Below, piece by piece: positions 44,933-54,636 of a stretch of 64,000 nt of DNA; position 1 is the first letter of the stretch; each line of letters opens with the position of its first letter. The notes beneath the pieces were generated by a model that was given only the letters and a program-made list of their open reading frames with translations, ran no database searches and was not told the origin of the DNA. A program made the translations under genes and the position numbers. This DNA is from Aporhodopirellula rubra. GTDB lineage: Bacteria; Planctomycetota; Planctomycetia; Pirellulales; Pirellulaceae. The DNA lies in NCBI RefSeq assembly GCF_014192335.1, contig NZ_JACHXU010000030.1:1-64000 (forward strand), written 5' to 3'.

Positions 44933-45904
44933 CTATTTGAGGATCGGCCCTGCGAGATTTTGCCCGTTGGTCGTGAGAATTTGGAAGTGATGGATTCCGA
45001 CTTTCTGCCCATCGGAATAGGTCCAGACGACTTCTTTCTCCTGGTTGACTTCGATCAATTTGGGAGCGTTGACGTCGGCTCGACCGCCCGCGTAACTCGT
45101 GATGACGATGTTGCCGTTGGGAAGGAGTTGACTGCCGCAGGGATCTTGTAACCACGGCCCAGGGAGATCTTCGTTAGTGAGTTGCCACGCGATCTCTCCG
45201 CTCTCGTCAAAATCTACGACGCGATTGCCGTTGGTGCAGCAAACCAAGGTGTGGCCGTCGTGATGGCGGATCGCGGTGAAGGGCCAAGAATGGATTTTAC
45301 GCTCGGTGTCACCCGGAACGGTCGTGTCGATCTTGTTCAACACATTCCCTTCTGCGTCATATTGGTGAACGGCAAAGTCCAGCAAGTGAGGAACGAGGTA
45401 CGTTCCGTCGCTGAGTTTGCGTGCCATTCGAGTTTGCATGTGAAAGTTCGGTTTCTGACACTGCAATGAGAACTCGACCAACACGTTTCCGTCGCGATCG
45501 ATTTCGACTAGACGCGGGTTGTTGCCGGCTTCAGTAATCACCAACGTTCCTGAGTCCGTCGGGTGGGCGCTGTTGACTTCGGCTTGGCTGCCTTTCCACA
45601 AGACCGTTTCGGTCCCGTCGGTTGCGATCGCGACGACGGCGCCACCGGGATGTTTTTTCGATTTGCTGAGTGTTAAAACGATCTCGCCGCTGTCGAGTAC
45701 ATATCCGTCGCGGGTCGAGTGCGGGTAGCTCCATGTTTTCGTGCCACTCTCACCGACGATGTAAGTCGTCTTGCCACATGCCAAAAATCCGTGCGTCACG
45801 ACATCTGATTCGTCTGCCCCGAGCACCGGAGCGATATTGATGTGCGAGTTCGTAAACGCGAAAAAGAACGCGATGATGAAGCAAATTCGGAGAAGCTTTG
45901 GCAT
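44933..45904 (-). CDS. Secreted beta-propeller protein (PQQ/arylsulfotransferase-like repeats)
   Basis: From MPKLLRICF there is a signal peptide (FIIAFFFAFTNSHINIAPVLG). The rest reads as blades with the pattern GxVLxxxDxxG: GYVLDSGEIVLT, GTLVITEAGNNPRLVEIDRDG, GTYLVPHLLDFAVHQYDAEG, GHTLVCCTNGNRVVDFDESG and GNIVITSYAGGRADV. No catalytic residue is evident, so it may bind or process sugar. A start at 45940 is possible but adds a charged stretch before the signal. It sits between the symporter and the beta-helix gene. Confidence 0.75.
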   Translation of the reverse strand: MPKLLRICFIIAFFFAFTNSHINIAPVLGADESDVVTHGFLACGKTTYIVGESGTKTWSYPHSTRDGYVLDSGEIVLTLSKSKKHPGGAVVAIATDGTETVLWKGSQAEVNSAHPTDSGTLVITEAGNNPRLVEIDRDGNVLVEFSLQCQKPNFHMQTRMARKLSDGTYLVPHLLDFAVHQYDAEGNVLNKIDTTVPGDTERKIHSWPFTAIRHHDGHTLVCCTNGNRVVDFDESGEIAWQLTNEDLPGPWLQDPCGSQLLPNGNIVITSYAGGRADVNAPKLIEVNQEKEVVWTYSDGQKVGIHHFQILTTNGQNLAGPILK

Positions 45905-46020
45905 GCTCGGTTTCTCGATGCGGGGCAAGAGTGAAGGCAAGGAATAAAGGACGCAGGATGGATGTTGAGGCAGGGTATCGATGACGCCGAGGCTAGGCGT
46001 GAATGCGGGAGGCGAGGGAA

Positions 46021-47751
46021 CTAGCGGAAGATCCAGTACAGGATGACCATAACGACGATCAGCAAGGCCGAGAGAAGGCGGGGATCACCCAATCGAGTCT
46101 TGCCAGGAATTCTTAACGCCGCGAGAGGCGTTTCCCACGCCAATTCGGATCCGTTGAGTACGCCATCGGCTGCGACCGGTTTCGGATCGGGCAGCATCAG
46201 GCTGAGGATGACTTGGCCGATCACGCAGAGCACAAACAAAGTGAACGCCATCATCATGAAACCTCCGGGCAGTTGGTTGAGGAGCCCGTCCGGGACAAAC
46301 GTGTTGATCGTGAAGACACTGATGCCCAAAATGGATCCGCCGATCAGCACGGAGGCGGCGGCGCGAGCACTCGAGCCTCGCCAAAAAACGCCGAGGACCA
46401 AGACGGCCGTGATTGGCGGCGCGACGTGCGAGATGATGCTCGCCATGCCGTTGTAGATGCTCTCGAACATGTTCAGGGCGGGAACGAGCCCGACGGCGAC
46501 GAACAACGCGATCGCGGCGGCGATCCGGCCCGCGCGGACGAGCGTATTGTCGCTGACGCTGGGGTTGAATCGCTTCACGAGGTCGTAGCTGACGAGAGTC
46601 GAGATTGAGTTTAACGCTCCGGACACCGTGCTCATGAGTGCGGCCATCAACGCCGCGACGAGAATGCCACGCATGCCCAATGGCAACAGTTCTGTGATCA
46701 TGCTCGCGTAGACGCCTTTCGATTGGACTTCGCCGTCGACGGTGATCATCGATAGGTCGAGTCGTCCGTCGACGAAAAGGGCATAGGCGAGCAGTCCCGG
46801 CAGCACAAATAGAAACACCGGTAATATCTTCAGCACGCCCGCGAAGATCGGACCTTGGCGTGCATGTTGTTCGTCTTTAGCACCGAGCACGCGTTGCACG
46901 ATCGTTTGGTCGGCGCACCAATACCAAATGCCCAACACGGGATAGCCCAGCAACACGGCGTACCACGGCATGCCGTCGGGGTCACCGTGCGGACGCAACA
47001 TGGAGAGTTTTTCCGTTTCGCCTTCACGCTGCAAAATCGACAACAGGTTTTGCCAGCCGTCCCACCCGCCGGGAGAGTCCGCGGTGCCGCCGAGTTCCCA
47101 AAGTGCGAAATAAGTGATCAGTGCGGCGCCGGTGAGAAGCACGATTGTTTGAATGCTCTCGGTCACGACGACGGCGAGCAGTCCACCGACGATCGTGTAA
47201 ATGCCCGTCAAAACGCACAACACCAGAAGGCTGTAGATCATCGGGATCTCGAGCAGTTCCTCCAGGATGATGCCGCCCGTCAAAAGAGCGAACGCGATAT
47301 GAATCACGATCGCGGTCAGGACGGATACGAATGCGAGACAATCGCGGCACGTGCGGTTGTAGCGTCGTTCAAGAAAATCGGGCAGCGTTGAGATGCCCGA
47401 GCGGATGTAAAACGGTGCGAAGAACAGTCCGAGGAGAACCAGGGTGAAGCCCGCCATCCACTCGAAGTTGCCGTTGAGCAGTCCGGTGTCGAACCCGTTC
47501 TGCGCGAAACTGACGAGGTGCAGTGTCGAGATGTTGGTGGCGAAGAGTGCCAGGCCGATGCTCGCCCATCCGAGGCTCTTTCCGGCGAGGAAGTATTCAT
47601 CCGCGGCCCCTTCTCGCTTTTTATGTCGCCACGCGGCTAGCAAGCCGATCGCGACGATTCCGATTAGATAAATGACTGCGACAATGATGTCGACCGTCCC
47701 GAGGTGCACGCGCGTGCCTAGCTCAGAAAGTTCACTCGTTGAGTGCTCCAT
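46021..47751 (-). CDS. Sodium:solute symporter (SSS/SGLT family)
   Basis: A 576-aa polytopic protein with about 13-14 hydrophobic segments. Typical features are KSLGWASIGLALFATNIS near the start, LLGYPVLGIWYWCADQTIVQRVLGA, and MAALMSTVSGALNSISTLVSYDLVKRF (the family signature region). It should import a sugar or acid released by the neighbouring enzymes, using a sodium gradient across the cytoplasmic membrane. The substrate is inferred only from context. Confidence 0.9.
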   Translation of the reverse strand: MEHSTSELSELGTRVHLGTVDIIVAVIYLIGIVAIGLLAAWRHKKREGAADEYFLAGKSLGWASIGLALFATNISTLHLVSFAQNGFDTGLLNGNFEWMAGFTLVLLGLFFAPFYIRSGISTLPDFLERRYNRTCRDCLAFVSVLTAIVIHIAFALLTGGIILEELLEIPMIYSLLVLCVLTGIYTIVGGLLAVVVTESIQTIVLLTGAALITYFALWELGGTADSPGGWDGWQNLLSILQREGETEKLSMLRPHGDPDGMPWYAVLLGYPVLGIWYWCADQTIVQRVLGAKDEQHARQGPIFAGVLKILPVFLFVLPGLLAYALFVDGRLDLSMITVDGEVQSKGVYASMITELLPLGMRGILVAALMAALMSTVSGALNSISTLVSYDLVKRFNPSVSDNTLVRAGRIAAAIALFVAVGLVPALNMFESIYNGMASIISHVAPPITAVLVLGVFWRGSSARAAASVLIGGSILGISVFTINTFVPDGLLNQLPGGFMMMAFTLFVLCVIGQVILSLMLPDPKPVAADGVLNGSELAWETPLAALRIPGKTRLGDPRLLSALLIVVMVILYWIFR

Positions 47752-47845
47752 GGTTCACGTTTGTTTCGAGTTCAGCGGTGGCGTGAAAGCCGTCGCGGGT
47801 GGGGAAAATGAAACCGAACAGTAATGTGTTTTCGCGACAGCGAGG

Positions 47846-49309
47846 TCAGGCGATCACGCTATCGATGACGTGTCCTTTGACATCCGTCAGTCGCATGTCG
47901 CGGCCACCGAAGCGGAACGTCGATCGTGTGTGATCGACGCCCATCAGGTGCAGCATCGTGGCGTGCAGGTCGTGAATCTCGACGCGGTTTTCAATCGCTT
48001 TGTAGCCCCATTCGTCGGTGGCACCATAGATCGTTCCCGGTTTGACGCCGCCGCCCGCCATCCAGACGGTGAAGCCGAATTGGTTGTGGTCGCGGCCATT
48101 TTTGCCTTGAGCGAACGGGGTGCGTCCGAATTCGCCTGCCCACACGACGAGCGTGTCGTCGAGCATGCCGCGTTGGCGAAGATCTTTCAGCAGAGCGGCG
48201 ATCGGTTGGTCGACCGCGCGGGCGTTGTTTTCGTGCCCCTCTTTGAGACTGCCGTGTTGGTCCCATCGGTCGCCACCGACGCTCGGGCACGTCAGTTCAA
48301 TGAAACGCACGCCTCGCTCGATCATCCGACGCGCGATCAGGCACTGCGCCCCATAGGTGCGGGTTGGAGCGTATTCCGATTCCATGCCGTACGCCTGCTG
48401 GATATGCGCGGGCTCGTCGTTGAGTGCCATGACGTCGGGAACCGCCATCTGCATCGCATAAGCGAGTTCGTAATTTCGGATCGCCGACTCGAGGCTGTCG
48501 TGTTGTCCGAATCGGTCGGGGGCGAAGCCGTCGAGTTGCCCGATCAGGTCGAGTTTGGAGCGTTGGCGTTCCAGCGTGGGTTCGGTCCGTTCGATGTTGG
48601 CGACGCCGCTGCCGGTTGGTTTGAAGATCGATCCCTGATAGCTCGCCGGCAGGAAACCGCTGCCGAAGCAATCCACGCCGCCTGGTGGAATCAGTCCGCC
48701 GTTGATGACGACAAATCCCGGCAGGTTTTGACACTCACTGCCGAGGCCATAATTCACCCACGCTCCCATGCTGGGGCGGCCCTGCAGTCCACTGCCGGTG
48801 TGCAGAAAGTAGTTCGCGAAGGTGTGCTCGGGGAACTCGGAGACCATCGATCGGATCACCGCGAGTTCATCCGCGCAGGTCGCCACGTGAGGGAACAGGT
48901 CGCTGACCGGAATGCCTGATTCGCCGTATTGGTTGAACTTCCAGGGACTCGCGAGCACGTTGCCGTTGTTGTTGAACTGCGTCGGTTCGACGTCGAACAG
49001 TTTCCCAGGGTCTTTGCCGTCGAACTTATCGAGCAGCGGTTTGGGGTCAAACGTGTCGATCTGCGATGGCCCGCCGTCCATGTAGAGAAAAATCACGTTT
49101 TTGGCGCGGACACGGTGGTGAGGCCCGTGGCCGGCTTTCCCTGCACCGCCGGTATTCGATGACGATGCGGACGCGGCAAACGCAGGATCGGTTTGCAATC
49201 CAGCCAATGCGACGGCCCCGAATCCACTCGCGCATCGCTTGAGCATGTCTCGTCGCGAAGTCGGGGCGGACTGGTATCTCTGGCACGGGTACAGGAAATT
49301 TTGATTCAT
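47846..49309 (-). CDS. Tat-exported DUF1501 protein
   Basis: 487 aa from MNQNFLYPCQ, preceded by AGGA. The twin-arginine signal is TSRRDMLKRCASGFGAVALAGL. The DUF1501 body includes NVIFLYMDGGPSQIDTFDPKP, HTGSGLQGRPSMGAWVNYGLG, VVWAGEFGRTPFAQGKNGRDHN and MLHLMGVDH. DUF1501 belongs to the alkaline-phosphatase/sulfatase-like superfamily (note DxGG and the D-H-N cluster), but its activity is unknown. In planctomycetes it nearly always follows a PSD1-type protein, as here (the gap is about 195 bases from the chosen start). Confidence 0.9.
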   Translation of the reverse strand: MNQNFLYPCQRYQSAPTSRRDMLKRCASGFGAVALAGLQTDPAFAASASSSNTGGAGKAGHGPHHRVRAKNVIFLYMDGGPSQIDTFDPKPLLDKFDGKDPGKLFDVEPTQFNNNGNVLASPWKFNQYGESGIPVSDLFPHVATCADELAVIRSMVSEFPEHTFANYFLHTGSGLQGRPSMGAWVNYGLGSECQNLPGFVVINGGLIPPGGVDCFGSGFLPASYQGSIFKPTGSGVANIERTEPTLERQRSKLDLIGQLDGFAPDRFGQHDSLESAIRNYELAYAMQMAVPDVMALNDEPAHIQQAYGMESEYAPTRTYGAQCLIARRMIERGVRFIELTCPSVGGDRWDQHGSLKEGHENNARAVDQPIAALLKDLRQRGMLDDTLVVWAGEFGRTPFAQGKNGRDHNQFGFTVWMAGGGVKPGTIYGATDEWGYKAIENRVEIHDLHATMLHLMGVDHTRSTFRFGGRDMRLTDVKGHVIDSVIA

Positions 49310-49503
49310 GGGTGGGCGTCCTGAGGGCAGGATTATGAAAGGCAGGATTTCGGTGCGGGGCGGGTTCGAGGTGGGCAGGTTTGCAGTGGGCAAGTTTGAG
49401 GTGGGGGGCGAGGCGATTGCGAAGCGCCGCGGTGTCGGCTAGTGGCGGTGTCGGCGAATGGGAATGCCGCTGGCGGTACACGCGAGGACACCCGTTTGCA
49501 CGC

Positions 49504-52500
49504 TCAGGGCAGGAAGATGAACTCCTTCGTGTTGACCAACGCGTGAGCGATGTCGGCCCAAAGTTCGGCGTCATTTTCGGACACGTTGCGTGCCTTCGCT
49601 TCGGCGTGGAGGTAGGCGGGTGCCATCATCGCTTCATCCTCGGTGGGTGGTCTCGCGAACGCCGTCTCGTACATCCAACGCAGTCGTTGATCGACGTCGT
49701 CTGATTCTCCGATTGCGCGGGTCGCCCATTGTTTCGTTTGCTCGATCACAAACGGATCATTCATCAAAATCAAGGCTTGGGCGGGAACGTTCGATACGTT
49801 GCGGCGCCCCATCGTGCTGAACGGGGCAGGTGTGTCGAACGTTAACATAAAGGGGGACAAAAAATTTCTCCGTACCGCCGAGTAGATCGATCGTCGACCA
49901 TCCCCATCGAGCGGGCCACTCTTTTTCGGACGGCCACGACCATCCATGAACGGCGTCAGGTGGATGGGGATCGGTTCGCCGTGCATGGTCGAATCAAAAC
50001 GTCCCGAGAGTGACAACAGCGAGTCGCGAATGATTTCACCTTCGAGTCGTTTCGGAGCACGATGGTGCCAGAGCATGTTCTTTGGATCGGCGCTGACCGC
50101 GTCGGGATCGGATTGGCTGCCGAGTTGATACGTTCGCGACAGAACGATGCGGCGAATCATCCGCTTGATGCTGCGTCCGTCGGCGTCGAATTCGGTTGCC
50201 AGATAGTCCAGCAGTTTTGGGTGCGACGGCAATTGGCCGAGTACGCCGAAGTCGTCAGGCGTCGGCACGATGCCGCGTCCCATCAAGTAGTGCCAAATCC
50301 GGTTGACCGCGACTCGCGAGGTGAGTGGGTTGGAGGGATCGTTGATGTGTTCAGCGAGTTCGAGACGTCCACTGCCGGCCTTGATTTTCATCGGCTGGTT
50401 GGAGGAAATGGCAGTTAGGAAATGACGTGGTTCCAAATCACCCGGTTTGGACGAGTTTCCACGGATGAGGACATGATCGTCTTCGCCGGTCCCGTCCATC
50501 ATCGCCATTGCCAAATGGGAGCGACGCATGATCTGAGATTGCAGTTCTTCTCGCTCGCGTTTCCACGAATCCACGAGATCGGGGGCTTGTTCGCCGATCA
50601 CTTTCAGAGCCGCGTTTTCGTATTCGGCCACCGCTGCGGATGCCTCCGCGGTTTGTCGGTTAATCTTTTTGATCGTCGGGCGTTCGGAACCTTGCAGCAC
50701 GTAGGCGACCGCCAATTGGCTGTCCTCTGCGGGTGTGAACTCGAGGTGCAATCGATGACCGACGTAGCGTGTTAGGTTCAGCGTCACCCATTCGTCGGAT
50801 TCTTTAATTGGCCTGATCGTTTCGCCGTGCAACGGTCCCGCAACCAATCGATGTGAGTCCACGCAAGCGACGACGTGTCCGGTGCCGCGAACGCGACAGC
50901 TAACCTGTCCGTTCTCAAGCAGGAAGGTAGGTGTTCGCAATGTTCGACCGGCACGCGGAATCTGGTCGAGTTTGTTACGGTTGCCGATCCCTTTTTCGGA
51001 GATCGATTCCAGTCCGTTCCAGATGGGATCATTGATCGCGGCTGTTTCGGTGGCGAAGTGCAACGACATGCCGTTGTCGTCGGAGGTCCAGTAGGGTTGT
51101 CCAACCTGCGTCGGTTGCGACGAGAAAATGAACCCGTTCTGCATGTAGTCGTTCGGTGGCAGGTTGCCGTAGTCGACCACGGCGGGGACATCCAACGCAG
51201 CGGCGGTCGGTTGAGGCAGTTGGCTTTGTTCGAGGATGCTTGAGATTCGGGCGCGATAGTCGCGATCGAGAGCCTCGATTTGGCGAGCGACGATCCGGTT
51301 GTGTTCGAGCGATTCGAATCGAACTTGACGGTAATCGCTGCTCTGCAAGAAACCGGACAACGAGTAGTAGTCCGCCGTCGAGATCGCGTCGAATTTGTGA
51401 TCATGGCAACGGGCACATGCCACCGTCACACCCAGGAACGTTTTCGACATCACGTCGATCATGTTGTCGAATCGGTCCGATTCATCTTTGCGAACGTCCA
51501 CCGGGGAGTGCACCCACTCGCCGAGGAACCAATAACCGGTTCCCAAAACCGATTCGTTGAAACCCGATTGAGGATTCAGACGTGGCGTTGACAGCAAATC
51601 GCCCGCGAGGTGTTCACGCACCAATTGGTCATAGGGGACGTCGGCGTTGAGAGCGCGGATGATGTAGTCGCGATATTGGAACGCGTTGCGTGCGTCGTCG
51701 TCGAATTCGTGACCGCGGGATTCAGCGTATCGAACGAGATCCAACCAATGGCGTCCCCATCGTTCGCCGAAGTGAGGCGATTCGAGGAGTTGATCGACGA
51801 GATGTTCGACCGCCGCCGGTGATGTGTCGTTGAGGAATTCGGATGTTTGTTGAGGTGTCGGCGGCAAGCCGATCAAGTCGAAGTACAACCGCCGCATGAG
51901 CGCCGTGCGAGTTGCATCGTGAGTCGGCTGCAGACCCTCGGCTTCTAAGCGGGCGAGGATAAAGTGATCGATCTTGTCGCGGGGCCAGGTCGCATCTTTA
52001 ACCGACGGGACCTCGGGAGACTGCACCGGCTGCCAAACCCAATGTTCCTCGCGCCGAGATTCGATGTCAAAAGAGGGACGCGTGAAGTCACCCCCGGATT
52101 CTTCTTCGGGCCACGGCGCGCCCATTTCGATCCACCGTTCGAGCGCCGCGATTTGTTCGTCGGGCAGCTTTCCGTCCGGTGGCATTTCGTAGGACTCAAA
52201 CCGAACCGCTTCGATCAACAGGCTGCCGTCGATATCACCTGGGATGATCGCTTCGCCTGAATCACCACCATGCAGCAACGCCTCGCGGCTGTCGACGAAC
52301 AAACCCGCTTGCAGTTTTTCGGAGTCTCCGCTGTGGCAGGAATAGCAGTGTTCCACCAATACCGGACGCACGTCTTTTTCGAAAAACTCGAGCTGTTCAG
52401 ACGTGAACTCGGGGGGGGCGATCTCTTCCGCAGTGCCTTGATTCGAATGCCACACGAACGCAGCGGCAGCGATCAGGAGGCAACGCAAACGGGAGACGTC

Positions 52501-52506
52501 AGTCAT
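49504..52506 (-). CDS. PSCyt1-PSCyt2-PSD1 (DUF1549/DUF1553) protein
   Basis: 1000 aa with a signal peptide (LRCLLIAAAAFVWHSNQG). The PSCyt1 part has a CxxCH-type site (VRPVLVEHCYSCHSGD near 50) and MPPDGKLPDEQIAALERWI. The PSCyt2/DUF1549 part has WPRDKIDHFILARLEAEGL and LYFDLIGLPPTP, with a second CxxCH in VACARCHDHKFD. The C-terminal PSD1/DUF1553 part has NPLTSRVAVNRIWHYLMGRG, PSHPKLLDYLATEF and NVPAQALILMND. Two haem-binding-type motifs suggest an exported cytochrome-like redox protein. Its partner is the DUF1501 gene downstream. The true biochemical role is not known. Confidence 0.92.
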   Translation of the reverse strand: MTDVSRLRCLLIAAAAFVWHSNQGTAEEIAPPEFTSEQLEFFEKDVRPVLVEHCYSCHSGDSEKLQAGLFVDSREALLHGGDSGEAIIPGDIDGSLLIEAVRFESYEMPPDGKLPDEQIAALERWIEMGAPWPEEESGGDFTRPSFDIESRREEHWVWQPVQSPEVPSVKDATWPRDKIDHFILARLEAEGLQPTHDATRTALMRRLYFDLIGLPPTPQQTSEFLNDTSPAAVEHLVDQLLESPHFGERWGRHWLDLVRYAESRGHEFDDDARNAFQYRDYIIRALNADVPYDQLVREHLAGDLLSTPRLNPQSGFNESVLGTGYWFLGEWVHSPVDVRKDESDRFDNMIDVMSKTFLGVTVACARCHDHKFDAISTADYYSLSGFLQSSDYRQVRFESLEHNRIVARQIEALDRDYRARISSILEQSQLPQPTAAALDVPAVVDYGNLPPNDYMQNGFIFSSQPTQVGQPYWTSDDNGMSLHFATETAAINDPIWNGLESISEKGIGNRNKLDQIPRAGRTLRTPTFLLENGQVSCRVRGTGHVVACVDSHRLVAGPLHGETIRPIKESDEWVTLNLTRYVGHRLHLEFTPAEDSQLAVAYVLQGSERPTIKKINRQTAEASAAVAEYENAALKVIGEQAPDLVDSWKREREELQSQIMRRSHLAMAMMDGTGEDDHVLIRGNSSKPGDLEPRHFLTAISSNQPMKIKAGSGRLELAEHINDPSNPLTSRVAVNRIWHYLMGRGIVPTPDDFGVLGQLPSHPKLLDYLATEFDADGRSIKRMIRRIVLSRTYQLGSQSDPDAVSADPKNMLWHHRAPKRLEGEIIRDSLLSLSGRFDSTMHGEPIPIHLTPFMDGRGRPKKSGPLDGDGRRSIYSAVRRNFLSPFMLTFDTPAPFSTMGRRNVSNVPAQALILMNDPFVIEQTKQWATRAIGESDDVDQRLRWMYETAFARPPTEDEAMMAPAYLHAEAKARNVSENDAELWADIAHALVNTKEFIFLP

Positions 52507-52844
52507 ATGCTTTCTCTCAAACGGCGTCAGTTCGCAACGCGAAGAGGACCACTATAGCGGGTTGCGATATCTCATGAGAGCATAATGTGCGGCAGTCGAT
52601 TAATCCATTGCGACAGCCGTACACGCCACTGTTCAGGTCGGATCGGATCGGAGTTTCTGGCAGGGAGTTCCTCCGACGCGTCTTTCACCTGACCGTTCTC
52701 TTCGTTGTGCGATACACTGTGTTGCGACAGAGTCGATCATGGGGTTTGCGTGTGGCGTTCGGGCGTGCACCCGTGATTTGCCGACGAAAACAATTCCAGA
52801 TGACGCGAAACGGACGAACCAAACACAATGACAAAGGCCAGGGA
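52507..52844. other. Divergent region between PSD1 gene and LolD-like gene
   Basis: 338 bases with no gene of its own. A -10 element for the PSD1 gene lies at its left end. The frame of the ABC gene is open through much of it, but the encoded extension has no family match and an Arg-rich, unlikely composition. Confidence 0.5.
52551..52556 (-). promoter_or_regulatory. Candidate -10 element (GCTATAGT) for the PSD1 gene
   Basis: On the minus strand TATAGT (five of six matches to TATAAT) is preceded by GC and lies 44 bases before the ATG. It is the third case of GCTAYAST about 40 bases before a start in this window. Confidence 0.35.
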
Positions 52845-53522
52845 ATGCTAGTTGTCGAGAATGTTAAAAAATCTTACGCCACGGTGGGGCAACCGCTCCG
52901 CGTGTTGGAGGATGTGTCATTGCGACTCGAACCGGGGCAGTCGGCGGCGATCGTTGGTCCGAGCGGTACCGGGAAAACGACGCTGTTGCAGATTCTGGGA
53001 ACGCTCGATCAGCCCGACGAGGGACGCGTTTCCATCAACGGAACGGATCCGTTTGCCCTCGATGAGAAGGCCCGAGCGGCGTTTCGCAACCAAACGATCG
53101 GATTCGTTTTTCAAGATCACCATCTGTTGCCGCAATTATCGGTGATCGAGAATGTGTTGATCCCTTCGCTCGCCACGGGCAAACCGACGGCCGACGACAC
53201 GCGGCGGGCCGAAGCGTTGATCGAGGCCGTGGGGCTGAGCGAACGTAGCACGCACTTGCCGGGAGAATTGTCCGGCGGTGAACGTGAACGCGTCGCGATC
53301 GCCCGGGCCATGTTGATGCGTCCGACGCTGATTCTTGCTGATGAACCGACCGGAAACCTGGATGCGAAAACGGCTTCGGATATCACGAAGTTGTTGCTCC
53401 GTTTGCAAGCCGATGAGAACGCGGTGTTGGTGACGGTGACGCATTCGTTGGCACTCGCCGATGCAATGCAAAGTCAATTCGAACTCACCGGCGGCGCTCT
53501 GGTCGAACGTTCGATGGCGTGA
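52845..53522 (+). CDS. ABC transporter ATP-binding protein (LolD/MacB type)
   Basis: 225 aa from MLVVENVKKSY, with AAAGG seven bases upstream; longer in-frame starts at 52587 and 52800 are less likely. Walker A is GPSGTGKTTLLQ, the Q-loop is FVFQDHHLLPQL, the signature is LSGGERERVAIARA, Walker B is LILADEPTGNLD, and the switch is TVTHSLALA. The pattern DHHLLPQL and DEPTGNLD is that of the LolCDE/MacB/FtsE group that moves lipoproteins or substrates from the outer face. No permease gene is adjacent. The next gene is a DUF58 protein, 47 bases away. Confidence 0.9.
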   Translation: MLVVENVKKSYATVGQPLRVLEDVSLRLEPGQSAAIVGPSGTGKTTLLQILGTLDQPDEGRVSINGTDPFALDEKARAAFRNQTIGFVFQDHHLLPQLSVIENVLIPSLATGKPTADDTRRAEALIEAVGLSERSTHLPGELSGGERERVAIARAMLMRPTLILADEPTGNLDAKTASDITKLLLRLQADENAVLVTVTHSLALADAMQSQFELTGGALVERSMA

Positions 53523-53569
53523 GCGTCGCTCATGTTTTCCTCTTTCAAACACACGGACGTTGTTGACGC

Positions 53570-54457
53570 ATGACCCAGTCGCTCTCCCCTGAGACGTTGC
53601 AGAAAATCAAGCGGCTTGATCTACGGGCCCGCATGGTCGTGCGTGGGTTTTTGCAGGGATTGCACTCGAGTCCGTTGCAGGGATTCTCGGTCCAGTTCAG
53701 TGAGCACCGACGATACAACCGCGGCGATGATCCGAAACTGATCGATTGGTTGGTCTTCGCGAAGACGGACAAGTATTACATCAAACGGTTTGAAGCGGAG
53801 ACGAACCTGACGGGATACCTCGTCATGGATTTGTCGAAGTCGATGGGGTTTAGCGAACGTCAATCGATGACCAAGTTCGAGTATGCGACGTGTTTGGCGG
53901 CATCGTTGACGTATTTGATGACGATGCAAAAAGACCCGGTCGGATTGCTGACTTTTCGCGACAAGCTTCGCGCCGTGTTGCCGGCCCGCAGTCGTCGTGG
54001 GCATCTCGGAGACGTGATGGCGGCCCTTTCGGCAATGACGCCGGATGGGACAACCGACATTACCGCGAGTCTCGTGCAGGTCGCGGCGATGTTGCGGCAA
54101 AAAAGTTTGGTGATGTTGTTCTCGGATTTGTTAGGCGATCCCGCTGAAATATTGACCGCATTGGGGAGGCTCCGGCATGGTGGGCACGATGTGATTGTGT
54201 TTCATGTCATGGACGAAGCCGAGGTGCACTTTCCATACGACGGACCGGTAGAGTTTGAAGATCCCGAAACGGGTGAGTTGGTCACCGTTGATGCGACCGG
54301 TTTTCGAGACGAGTACCTTCGCGGGGTCGATGCGTTTCGAGAAACGTATAGCGAAGGTTGCAACAAGATGCGGATTGACTACGTTGCGCTAGATACCAGC
54401 ATGCCGTTCGACAAAGCGTTGACGGAGTATTTGCAGCAACGTCAGGCTCGCTTCTAG
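53570..54457 (+). CDS. DUF58 domain protein (vWA-like)
   Basis: 295 aa with the DUF58 hallmark HRRYNRGDDPKLIDWLVFAKTD cut as EHRRYNRGDDP and LIDW, followed by a von Willebrand A-type domain. MDLSKSMGF is the metal-binding DxSxS-like site, TPDGTTDI is the threonine part, and VMLFSDLLGD is the third part. Members usually partner a MoxR AAA+ ATPase, and the pair remodels or assembles protein complexes. Here no MoxR gene is next to it; the upstream neighbour is the LolD-like ATPase. There is no signal peptide. It is probably cytoplasmic. Confidence 0.9.
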   Translation: MTQSLSPETLQKIKRLDLRARMVVRGFLQGLHSSPLQGFSVQFSEHRRYNRGDDPKLIDWLVFAKTDKYYIKRFEAETNLTGYLVMDLSKSMGFSERQSMTKFEYATCLAASLTYLMTMQKDPVGLLTFRDKLRAVLPARSRRGHLGDVMAALSAMTPDGTTDITASLVQVAAMLRQKSLVMLFSDLLGDPAEILTALGRLRHGGHDVIVFHVMDEAEVHFPYDGPVEFEDPETGELVTVDATGFRDEYLRGVDAFRETYSEGCNKMRIDYVALDTSMPFDKALTEYLQQRQARF

Positions 54458-54636
54458 AGTCGTTGCCTTCGATCGTCACTGCCGCGCCGTGGGGATTGCC
54501 GCGTTTGACAAATCATGCCGATCGCGAGCATCTCGGCCTTCGATGGTGTAATATCTTCGTGGTGATTCGGGTGACCTGACGATTGCCCTTTACCACGCTC
54601 CCTCCCTCCGATTCCCCCCCTCCCCACCCCGGATCG

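Noticed and set aside
47870-48919. A 349-codon frame opposite the DUF1501 gene
   Set aside because: Antisense shadow of a well-supported gene.
52587-52844. N-terminal extension of the LolD-like protein
   Set aside because: The extension has no family match, and a good ribosome site precedes the ATG at 52845, which fits the usual family length.
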